Shown one piece after another: positions 46,454 through 56,442 of a DNA stretch of 64,000 bases (position 1 is its first letter; each line of letters starts with the position of its first letter). The position numbers and the translations under genes were made by a program. Origin of the DNA: Trebouxia sp. TZW2008. Taxonomy: Eukaryota > Chlorophyta > Trebouxiophyceae > Trebouxiales > Trebouxiaceae. Below the pieces are notes generated by a model, which made no database searches, was not told where the DNA came from, and worked only from the letters and a program-made list of their open reading frames with translations. The stretch covers positions 579,350-643,349 of the forward strand of contig BDIU01000136.1 of assembly GCA_002118135.1 (NCBI GenBank), read 5' to 3'.

Positions 46454-49400
46454 TCAACACTCTTCATGTTGCAATCTCCTGCCAACATTGATGCTGCCAC
46501 CACCACTGCCGCCACCACCGCCACCACCACTGGAAGTGCCTCCTGAGGACCCAGATGCTGGTGACAGTCTACCACTTGGTGGACTGCCTTCACTAGAAGG
46601 TGGCCCCTCTGCTGGTGCTGCTGGGGATGTATTGTCAGCATTGTTAAACACCTGACCTTCTGCTGATGTGCTGCCATTGAAAGTGGAGCCATTGATTTTG
46701 GGCAGACTGCTGTTGAGGAAGAGTACAGGTCCCTGCTGGGCTGTGTTGTTGTTGAAGGTGCAGGAGACAATGTTGGCATTCTGGCAGTTGTTCTGCAGAA
46801 GATAGCAGAACATGGAGAGAGGTATGACAGAGCAAGCTTGCCAGTGCATCAGTGCATGCAGACAAGCGCGTCAGTAGAGAGGGAAAGTCATTGACAAGCA
46901 CAGCGAAGACACCCAGTAAGGCATATGCATGTGCCACACTTCGTCAGGGAATGTCTGTAACCCAAGCAAGTGATGCATGATTGCAGCTAAAGGGCTGCAC
47001 TTTGGTCATTTATTGATTGTGCCAAGACCAAATCATTTGATCAATACCTGCTAGATAGCTCTACCATTTTGAGCACCGCTGGTAGTGAACAAGGTGTTGC
47101 TGATCATGCCAGTAACAGCAAACTGGTGAAACTACGAGTATTGATCGTCCACATCTTGTACCAAGCTGTGGTCCATTCATGCATACCTGGTAGATAGCGC
47201 CACCTCTTTGCGCACTGTGGCTGGTCAACATTGTGTTGACGGTCATGCCAGTGACAGCGTTCTGGTGAAGCTAGTTGTATTGACCGTCAACATCTTGTAC
47301 CAAGCTGTAAAACTTTCATTCATACCTGGAGATAGCTCAACCTCTTTGCACGCCATTGCCAGTGAACATGTATTTGCTCGTCATGCCAGTGACAGCATGC
47401 TGATGAAGCAAGGCGCATCAACAGTTCACCATTGACAGTTTATGCCAAGCTGTAACGCTTGCATCCATACCTGATAGATAGTGCCACCTGTTTGCAAACC
47501 CTTGCCAGTGAACATGGTGTTGCTAGGGATACCAGTGACAGCATTCTGGTGAAGGGTGACTGACCATCAGCAGCTTGAGACAACCTGTACTGCTTTCAAT
47601 CATACCTGATAGATAGCGCTCCCTCTTTGCGCACTGTGGCCAGTCAACATTGTGTCGCTGGTCATGCCAGTGACAGCATTCTGGTGCAGCTAGGTGTATT
47701 GACCACTAACACCTTGCAACAAGCTGTAATGCTTTCATTCCTACCTGATAGATAGCGCCACCTCTTTGCGCACCGTTGCCAGCAAACATGCTGTTGCTGG
47801 TGATGCCAGTCACATCATTCTGGTGAAGCTAGGTATAATGACGATCAACAGCTTGAAACAAGCTGTAATGCTGTCATTCATACCTGATAGATAGTGCCAC
47901 CTCTTTGAGCGCCATTGCCAGTAAGCATGGTGTTGCTAGTCTTGCGTTGACAGCAATCTGGTGCAGCTAGGTGTATTGATCGACAGCTTGTTACAAGCTG
48001 TAATGCTTTCATTCCTACCTGATAGATAGCGCCACCTCTTCGCGCACCGTTGCCAGTGAACATGGTGTTGCTGATCATGCGTTGATCGATCATGCCAGTG
48101 ACAGTATCTTGATGAAGCTAGGTGCATTGCATGTCAACAAGACGAAGTGCTTGGTCCATACCTGATAGATTGCGCCACCTCTTTGGGCACCATTCCCAGT
48201 GAACATGGTGTTGCTGGTCATGCCAGTAACAGCGTTCTGATACACAGCCCCACCACTCCTAGCAGAGTTGGTGCTGAACAAACACGCGGCCACATTGCCT
48301 CTGTAGTTGTTCTGAAACAAGCCGCCACCGCTGCCACCCACTCTGTTGTTGGTGAAAGTGCAGTTGTTGACTGAACCTGCAAAGCTGTTTTGATACAGGC
48401 CGCCGCCGCTGCCTGTTGCGATGTTGCTGTCAAATAGCACCCCTGTCACATTGATGTTGCCAATGTTCTGGTACATCCCAGCCTGCAAACGATACCCATG
48501 CCCATGCATTCAAACATGCTGTTTGTGCAGGTGCAGTTGTTCATAGAAGTTCGTAGAGCCTGCAAAGCTGTTTTGGTATAGGCCACCTCCACTGCCTGTG
48601 GCGATGTTGCTGTCAAATAGCACCCCTGTCATGTTGATGTTGCCAATGTTCTCATACGTCCCAGCTTGCAAACCATACCCACTTTCATGCAATTCAACAT
48701 GTTGTCAGTGAAGTTGCAGTCGTCAACAGAGTCTGCAAAGCTGTTAGCACACAGGCCACCTCCTGTTGCTGTCAAATAGCACCCCTGTTACATTGATGTT
48801 GCCGATGTTCTCATACATCCCAGCCTGCAAAAAATACCCATGCTCATGCACCCAGACATGTTGTTTGTGCAGGTGCAGTTGTTGACAGAGCCTGCAAAGC
48901 TATTTGCACACAGGCCACCTCCAGTGCCTGTGGTGATGTTGCTATCACGCGGCACCCCTGTCACATTGATGTTGCCGCTGTTCTGGTACATCCCAGCCTG
49001 CAAACCGAACCCATCCTCATGTAACTACACAGCAGCTCATGAGCATTGATGTTGTGGACGTTCTGGTACATCCCAGCTTGCACACTTACTCACCCTCAGG
49101 CATTCACTCAGAGATCCATAAATGTTGATGTTGCAACTGTTCTGATACGTCCCAGCCTGTCAACCTGAGATTGACAAGCACTGATTCTTGGAAAGCCACA
49201 AGGAACAGTCGCTGTTGCAATGCTGCTTCATTGTGATGCAAAGGTGCTGAGCAAGGGCCAAGCAGACAACCAGCAAGGGCTCTGCAAGTTGCTGTTGCTT
49301 CTGTAACTCTGGTCATTAACAGCTGTAAGGCATCCTGACAACACAGTGTACATGTGTGCGAGTGTGTTGGCGGGCAGGGGGGCTGGGGGCAAGCAAAAGG

Positions 49401-52400
49401 GCGGAGGGTTTAATTGAAGGGTTCAAGAGGGAGGTTCACCCACCCCAGTCATGCCAGAGTTGTTGAAGAAGCGGCAGTCGGTCACAGAGCCAGTCATGTT
49501 GTTCTGGAACATGGCCCCTCCCTGAGTGCTGCCTGAATTGCTGATAAACTTGCTGCTGGCAATTACACTGGTGGAATCAGCTTGTGCAACCCCTCCTCCT
49601 GATAGGCCAGCTGAGTTCAGTGTGAAGCTGGATCCTGTGATGTTAGATTGGCTGCCTGAATCCACAAAGATGGCTCCACCTGAATAGGCAAAAAGCTTCT
49701 CACTGCGGCGTCGTTTTGACCTAGGCAATTCATCTCTGGTCCCTCAGCAGCTGCCAACAGCATTGGTGAATAGCATTCAATCAACAAAATTGCATCATCT
49801 GAGGGCCTGAATGGCTTGACATGGCAGACAAGCAGTGTCAATGTCAGCTTGAAATGCAAACATCAACAGCTTTATGCACAAGAAGTGCAGACTCAAGCTG
49901 ATGACGGGATCTCGTTAAAGTGAGAGCAGTAGCAGCTGTAAAGTTGATGGACACAGAGTCAATGCCACCTTATGGCACATGCTATCAGACTAATTGTCTG
50001 GCTGGAGCATGTTTGACACACTCTCTTGTTCTGACCTGCACTGCGTGCCACATTCAGGGAGAAATTGGAGTCTGCAATGGTGAGGGAGGAGTTGGCAATG
50101 TAGATGCCTGCCCCCCTAGCAGCAGTGTTGCTGTCAAAGGTGCTGTTGCTCAAGCTGGCTGTGCTGTTGCCTGTCACAGTCAGGCCTCCACCCTGGCTGT
50201 TAGATGCACTGTTGCTTGTGAAGTTGGACCCCTGCAGCCATCATGCGTCAGGGGCCAAACAGGAACTTCTATTAATACTTTGCTGCCAAAGGTGCTGTTG
50301 CTCAGATTAGCAGCAGTGTCCCTGTCAAAGGTGTTGATGCTCAGGCTGACTGTGCTGTTGCCTGTCATAGTCAAGCCTCCATCCTGGCTGTTGGATGCGC
50401 TATTGCCTGTGAAGTTGGACCCCTGCAGCCATCAAGTCTCAGAGTGCACAGCTGGCAACAGCACAGTGATCATGTGTTGAGCAGCTGTACTGACTTCAGA
50501 TGTCAAAGTGTACACACAGAAGTCATGAGGCCATGAGGCTGATGCATTTACCAGGCCAGTACTGTTGACTGGTATGTGTGATTTTGGCGCACAATTGCGC
50601 AAACAGTGCAATGGATTTGAGGTATGTAGGAGGTGCTCAGCAAGCCAAGGTTGCAGGGCTGACTGACATGAAAGGCTGCACATGCGCGCATGGTGGACAT
50701 GCTACAGTAATCTCTCAATATAACGACTGCATTGGTTACCGAAAAAAGGTCCTTACATCGAATTGTCCTTGCTCAGAAGTACCACTGTTGTCAGAATGCA
50801 GTGCTTGGGCTCCCAGTTGCATTCTCCTTGCATCAAGAATGTCCGTATGTCAAGTGTCCTTGTATCAAGAGATTACTGTACCTGTATGATGGCACCACTG
50901 CCTGTCTGCACCATAATGGCCCCACCTGTTGTGCCGATGTTGCCCACAAATGTGCTGTTCTCAATCAGCACAGCTGCCCCATTCTTGACATTCATTGCGC
51001 CTGCACAATACAGCAGCCGAGAATCAAAAGCAGCTCCCCATACTACTGCCTGCTTGCTCTGGCAGTGCCTCAACAGCACATGAAGTCAAAGAGGCAACCA
51101 ACGACGTCACCTCTGTTAGTTGCAGGACTGCAGCAACCAAAGTGCGCACATGGTGTGCCGTACAAGAATCTGTGGCAAGCTTGCAAGCACCGCATCTTGT
51201 GAAGACTTTGGCTCATGACTCACCCATCACTGCAGCAGAGCACGAGATGCGGTGCTTGCAAACTTGCCACAGATTCTTGTACGGCACACCATGTGCGCAT
51301 GCAGTGATGGGTGAGTCATGAGCCAAAGTCTTGTATGACAGCCTAAGGAAGCTGTAATGCAGGTGCAAGTCTGCATGCACCTAGCAGGCAAAGTGAAGTA
51401 TGACTGTGCACAACCAGCTGCTGCTCAGTATCTCACATGCAAAAGTGACTGCATTCTGCTCTGAGGCAACAGGCAGGCAACAGTCTGCTTACCAGGCCCA
51501 TTGGTGTTACCCTGGCTGAAGGTCACATTGTTGAACTGCACAGTGCTGTTGCTGACTATGACAAAGCCAGGAAGGCTGGTGAACTGTGAATTTTGCACTG
51601 TAACATTGCCTGCCAACCCCTCAAAGCCCAGCACCAGGCCATTGTCTGCAACAAAAAGGAACAATGGTAGGGCTTATGCGCAGCAAGTGACATGCTGACT
51701 TTGCATCTCTGCATCTGCTGTCCCTTTGACAACTCGCACAATGTCCATGCACACCTTGTATTTGAGTTGAGATCAATCAGTGAGATGGATGCAGACACCA
51801 CAGATTGTGCCACAGTACGAAACTGCTTGCTTCTTGCAAGCGCTCTTGTGTTGACAGACCTGCTGACAAGTGTGTGCTGAACTACTATGGGAGTGTGCCA
51901 CCTGGCATGACGCCGCCTGTTCTGCGCATGATCTTGTAATGACATGTACAAAAGACTTGAGATTGACGCCGGTTGATCTGTAACAGCTATTATCGCCTCA
52001 CACAACAGTTGTAAGTCAACATCTGGGTGATGAGTGCACAGACAATCCAGCTGTTGTGCTATGACCCCAGCTCAATGCCTAGAGAAGCGGCTTTTGCACG
52101 CTCAGCAACATCATGCAGGCACAATACATGGGTCTTTGTATCGTGAGATGCACTGGAGGCAGGGCCCACCATCTGGATCTGTGTCCTCTGTAAAGGAGAC
52201 GCCTTGGAAGGAGTTTGAGAAGGCTGCCAAGGCAGTGCTGCCTAGTATGGGCACTGGCACACTAGGGCCTTGGCACACAATGGTTGCCACAGCCAGGCTG
52301 TTGCCACCTGCAGCGCCTGTCACCCACATACACTGACTCAGCTGATTGCTGTCATACATCAGTTGGCAGACTAGTTGCAGTTAGTAATCGCACATCACAG

Positions 52401-53030
52401 CGTGAGAGTTGCAACAGAGATGATGGGCCTTGGCACACAAGCACACCTGCAGCCCCTGTCACCCCACATACTTGCTGTCAATCCCATGAGCAACTGTCAA
52501 TCTCACGATCAACTGCATGGACCAGTAGCACTTGACAGCATACACAGCATGTTATTTGCTTTGAGTGGGCTCTTTGGCAACAAACGCAGTTCAGAGGTGA
52601 CCACACATCGGTATAAGGCCGCTGCAAGGCAGATATGTTCAGTTGAGTGCCTTGAAGCTGCGTCACAATACATGCTTGCATGAGCCTTTGCACCAATAGG
52701 CAGTCCATTGCACCTCTGCTGCAGCAGAAAAGGCTTGTCAATGACGCAGCAGGCAGCAATATTGTCCACATTCATGGCAGCACAACCTCTGCTACTGACA
52801 TGTCTTCCCTTTTCAGACAGCAGCATGCAATATGAAGCATCTTGTTTACCTTCCAAATTGATGACACAGCTGGTGTCAAAAGTTGGCTCTGCAGGAGCTG
52901 CAGCAGGTGTAGGTGCTAGTGCTGAAGGGGACAGCGGCAGTGCGCCAGCTGAGTCGTCAGCAGCGGCTGGGCTTGCTGGTGATACAAAGGTTGGTATGGG
53001 AGAGCCTGCAGGCACCAAAATAGAATGTTG
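46454..53030 (-). CDS. Right-handed beta-helix repeat protein (Pmp-like GGAI/FxxN repeats)
   Basis: Exon text from upstream to downstream: a Pro/Ala/Ser-rich exon (52865-53008, SPASPAAADDSAGALPL); 52115-52343 with paired Cys (SQCMWVTG, PCLQC); then runs of short beta-helix coils such as QNSQFTSLPG and STVQFNNVTFSQGN (51490-51645), LIENSTFVGNIGTTGGAI (about 50880-51000), GSNFTSNSASNSQGGG and NSTFDSNTAARGAGIYI (50045-50240), SSFTLNSAGLSGGG (49443-49690), LFDSNIATGSGGGLYQNSF (48162-48482). The last exon (46454-46792) is followed by Gly-rich text. Recurrent GGAI and FxxN/TGN motifs match those of chlamydial Pmp and other surface-exposed beta-helix proteins, so secretion or a surface role is likely. 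The N-terminus and signal peptide were not found, and several junctions are unresolved. Confidence 0.8.
47046..48243 (-). repeat. Array of about nine ~138-bp mini-exon units in the beta-helix gene
   Basis: Units recur near 47046, 47185, 47322, 47467, 47605, 47743, 47882, 48019 and 48162. A typical unit has an acceptor (TTCACCAG), a 75-nt stretch of 25 codons (NAVTGMTSNTMFTGNGAQRG, then GAIYQ) and a donor (GTATG or GTAGG). Copies 2, 4, 5, 6 and 9 are open and phase 0 at both ends; copy 9 is the tail of a larger exon. Copy 1 has a stop, copy 3 a stop and deletion, and copies 7 and 8 have altered starts. The number of units spliced in cannot be told from DNA alone. Confidence 0.88.
48370..49165 (-). 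repeat. Second repeat array of the beta-helix gene (~155-190 bp period)
   Basis: Copies of text coding for NIGNINVTGVLFDSNIATGS plus a stretch of intron recur starting near 48380, 48560, 48735 and 48890, with shorter remnants at about 49040 and 49125. Only the first copy belongs to a complete exon (48162-48482). Others have lost their acceptor or carry deletions. Confidence 0.82.
50718..50880. repeat. Dispersed repeat, copy C
   Basis: Same family as 182-320 and 16660-16815. It starts ATAACGACTGCATTGGTTAC, continues with spaced GTCCTTAC/TTGTCCTTGC motifs and shares TCAGAATGCAGTGCTTGG with copy B. It is located in an intron of the beta-helix gene. Confidence 0.6.
51142..51332. repeat. Interleaved inverted repeats in order A-B-A'-B'
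   Basis: A (51142-51197) is the reverse complement of A' (51245-51300) with 54 of 56 matches. B (51202-51233) is a perfect 32-bp reverse complement of B' (51301-51332). Because B lies between A and A', and A' lies between B and B', the stems interlock rather than nest. It sits in an intron of the beta-helix gene. Confidence 0.92.
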
Positions 53031-53295
53031 CTGAGTTGTGTGAGGAAACAATGTGTGGTCGGCAATTTACAGCGAAATACATCCAGCTGACTTTACAGCT
53101 CAGTGCTGCAGATGCAATAGCAATGTTGCTAGCACTAGAGCCAGCGATTCCAGATTTTACAACCTGTGCAAGATTGTGCAGCATATGCATCAGCTGAGGC
53201 GTTAGTTTGTATTGCAGATAGCAATGCTCTCATGCCCAAGCGACCACTGAGCCTTCGAATATCTGATGAATTGTGCAGTCAGCCTGCTTTTGCCT

Positions 53296-53733
53296 TCAAA
53301 TTGACTCAAGCTGGCGATCTTGGCAATCCTCAAGGCAATCAACAGCACAATCACTTGCCTGGCGGAACTCCCTCAGTGTCTGGCAAACCTGAGCTGGAGT
53401 CTGCGCCTGCAGCCACAAGTAGAAAAGCTCAGTACTTGACACAGGAATGTGCCAGTCAGACTCATGCCTAGGCCTGCAGGCCACCGCTTGCCTTGCGCCC
53501 TGCAAGCGGAAATGGCCGTCAACAAGATCAAACAGCTGATCCATGGCGACGGCTTGCGCATCGAGCCGCTCGGTGCTGCGCTGACACGCCAGGCTTTGAT
53601 TGTCAGCGATACTCAACAAGCGCACCGCTGTGAAGTAAGAGGATGCCCAGACCACCGCAGCTGAGTAAAAGTCAGACCTGCTGATCCGAGGGTTTCCTCG
53701 GTCGACAGGTGTGACTTCGCAGGAAAGCATGAT
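53296..53733 (-). CDS. Unidentified ORF, possibly an exon upstream of the beta-helix gene
   Basis: An open frame runs from an ATG at 53733 (open further upstream to 53847 without an ATG) to a stop at 53296. It contains SRSDFYSAAVVWASSYFTAV, MDQLFDLVDGHFRLQGARQA and a short Cys/Asp-rich end (CAVDCLEDCQD). A donor at about 53680 (AGCAG followed by GTCTGAC) would instead cut it to a short first exon. I recognise no family. It may be the missing 5' part of the beta-helix gene, a separate small gene, or chance. Confidence 0.35.
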   Translation of the reverse strand: MMLSCEVTPVDRGNPRISRSDFYSAAVVWASSYFTAVRLLSIADNQSLACQRSTERLDAQAVAMDQLFDLVDGHFRLQGARQAVACRPRHESDWHIPVSSTELFYLWLQAQTPAQVCQTLREFRQASDCAVDCLEDCQDRQLESI

Positions 53734-53982
53734 GCCCGGGAGCTGCCGACTGACACGCTGACAAATGACGCGCTGCGATACCGTGCAGATCCTCGGATAC
53801 AACGATAACGCTGCAACCGATTGGATCACGATTCCCACCTCAGGCAAATTTTGAATTTATTCAAAGCTGATCATGCCACTCAAGGCATCACCTCATCGGT
53901 ATACGTACAGGCTGAGGAACAAGTCGCACGTCTTGTGAATACATCGCGATGTCTTAAGCGGCTGTGCATGTAAAATGACTCT

Positions 53983-53997
53983 CTCTCTCTCTCTGCC
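53983..53997 (+). repeat. (CT)n microsatellite
   Basis: A run of CT dinucleotides between the unidentified ORF and the coiled-coil gene. Confidence 0.9.
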
Positions 53998-54149
53998 ATC
54001 ATGCAGGCCTTGCGCATGAGGTATTACTAATGCTCAAGAGACTCAAAACACTATTACAAGTCATAGTTGAAGAGCAGTGACTGCAGCAAGTGGTTGTACA
54101 TGGCATCATTGTGGTACAAAGGGCAATTGATTGCACAAGACTGTGGGTA

Positions 54150-56059
54150 CTGAGGATTGAGTGAGCTTTCATCATGTGGGCAACCACATAGCTGAGGAAG
54201 CGTGATGTGTTTCGCCTTGACCTGCGCAGCTTTGCAATCTTAGGACACAGTCCTGACTGCAATGGAGGATGCAATGGAGCATCAATGCACAGAACGCGTA
54301 CACATTTGCAGAGCCAGAGCCAAACTGAGTATGCAAAACACTGCAATGTGCAAAGTCACACAGCTTCAGCCTCAAGTAATTGCTTACCTTCTTCTCTAGC
54401 GCTGTTTGTTTGGCATCCAGCACTCTGGCTTTGACCACCTGCACACAAGGCTATCTGTGATGGCACGCAGGGTGTGACCATGCTTCTGTGATTCAATCAG
54501 GGAGCAAGCCCCAGTCTGGCTGATTGCTTTGCAACCACAAGCGAATGCTTGCATGCCCTTTGTGCAGGGCTTCAGCATGCAGAACCATAATTTATGGATG
54601 CAATGTTTACCTGAGGTGCTGCAGATGATGCTCTGCTGCCCAGGCTCTCACATGACGTCACCCCCCAGATCTGTGTCACACAACAGACAGACATGAGAGC
54701 AGCAGCCAAGACCTGCTTGACATGCAGCTATGCAAATTTACAGTGCAGTGCAACAAGCAACAGGCTTCAATGCATCTCGCTGATCAGGTCAGGTTGTTTT
54801 CGTATGTGAGCAATGGATGAGCAGCAGCCAATGACTCAGCAAGAGCGGGTATTTCACTGCTGCACTTCATACAATTGTGCTGACTGACCTGAGATGTCTG
54901 CTGCTGCAGTGCTGGCTGCTGCTGCTGCTCTAGAGGCTGCTGAGCTGGCATTTGCTGATTGGGAGCATGGCGTGTCACCAACGGCGGTCTGGTCACATTG
55001 TCAGCTGAGCTAGAGACTTTGTTTGCAGATTGTGGCCTGTTCTCCTCCATCTCCTTGATAGCCTGCTATCAAAATTTGACCACAAAAGTTGAAAGCCTGC
55101 AGCACTGCTTGTGCATAATCCGCAAAATCACATTTGTTTGTGTTGTAGGCCTGTGAGCTTCTTGTGAGCTAAAATGCACAGTATCAGTGCAGCACCAGTC
55201 ATGTGCCCATGGGCAATCTGCTTGGTGAAAGGCTTGAAACCCAAAAAAGAATGGCTCATAATGCAGGCAATGCACATGGCGGTACCTTTCTGGCATTCTG
55301 CTGTTTCAGACTGGCTCTGAGTTCCACAACATGCTGATTGAACTTGAGCAGGCGCTCCTTCTTGGCCTCGTGCTGCTTTTGCTGCAACATCAAAGTCCAA
55401 TCAATCATTACGGGTCAACTGTGTTGAGAGGGTCAACTTGTGTCAGGATTTTGTCATTCCAACAAATGGGCTGAAGGAGCTGAAGTGTCACCTTGGTGTC
55501 AGAGTCTTGAAGAGCCGCTGTTTGTTGCTGGATGTGGTCGTGGATGCGGTGTTTCAACGCGTCTCTGCTGCCTAGCTGCTTGTGCAACTTTGCCTGCCGT
55601 CTATCCTCTGCCTACAAAGCTGTAATGGCTTTGTTGCTGGCATGCAAACAAAGCTGGACAGAAGCTGCTGACATTCAGTTGATTGCTGACCTGCCTGTAT
55701 TCTAGTACAGCTCTCTGCGCAGCATCAAGCTCTGTGCCGGCATCTACAACATGGCACTGCAGGGAACACTGGTCGCTGAGCTGAATGCAGGGCAGATTTT
55801 ACAAGGCCTGAGCATTTGCTGGTGTGTCTGTGCCAGTACCTTGACGTGCGAGCGTATGGCACCTACAGGAGCATTGCACTCGGCAAGTTTTGGGAGCCTT
55901 GGTGGTACTTTCAGCGCCAACCAGCCCTGCAGTAGGCAACACAGAACTCCGCATATGACTGGAACTGTGCATGTGACTTCTGAATGTGAAGATAATGGCA
56001 GTGCCTACCGGCGTCTTCTGCCTGCCGAGCTTCTGCAGACGGCTAGGCTCTTGTGCCAT
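54150..56059 (-). CDS. Coiled-coil protein of unknown function
   Basis: Phase-0 exons 56009-56059 (MAQEPSRLQKLGRQKTP), 55691-55756, 55492-55611, 55286-55381, 54889-55062, 54611-54670 and 54388-54438, plus a last exon ending somewhere in 54150-54256, give about 210-240 residues. The middle is a heptad-rich coil (AAQRAVLEYRQAEDRRQAKL, HDHIQQQTAALQD, KKERLLKFNQHVVELRASLK). It is followed by a Gln/Pro-rich segment and a basic end (KIAKLRRSRR). An upstream open stretch at about 56216-56450 (GWDDIVLELVIDGLHIYPLL and a further coil) could be an N-terminal exon, but its joins do not resolve in phase. No family was recognised; a cytoskeletal or centrosomal role would be guesswork. Confidence 0.6.
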
Positions 56060-56442
56060 GCTGACTTTCGGGCAATTAAGGAAGGTCAAGGGACTAAGTC
56101 ACAGTGTCGGCAAACGTTGACGACTGGCTTGCGACAAAGTCAGCGTTTCATGCAGTCAGTATCTTGGCAGTCATGCACTGGTCAAGGTTGGCTCAAGCCT
56201 GCCGCTACAGGCTGAAGGTCTGATCTGGTCAAACTCAACAAAACATGATTCTGAAGCTCGAGACGTTTTGCATGCATTTCCTGACAGCTCGCTTGCGCAT
56301 GTTGCACCTGTTTGACCAAGCGCTTGCTTAACAAAGGGTAAATGTGCAAGCCGTCGATCACCAGTTCTAGGACAATGTCATCCCACCCGCTGGCTGCTTT
56401 GCTACTTTGCACGAAACCGCCTTGTTGATCAGTCGCAATAAC

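Noticed and set aside
47046..48243. Regularly spaced repeats resembling a CRISPR array
   Set aside because: The period is ~138 bp, the repeated part is longer than the variable part, it encodes protein and carries eukaryotic splice sites. There are no cas genes and the genome is nuclear eukaryotic.
49920..50480. 186-codon plus-strand open frame with repeated text
   Set aside because: Antisense of the beta-helix exons; the repeats mirror the minus-strand SNFTSNSASNS coils, which follow a known motif grammar.
53296..53847. 183-residue minus ORF as a confident gene
   Set aside because: The first 38 codons lack an ATG, no family was recognised, and an internal donor suggests it may be only partly coding. 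Listed only as low confidence.
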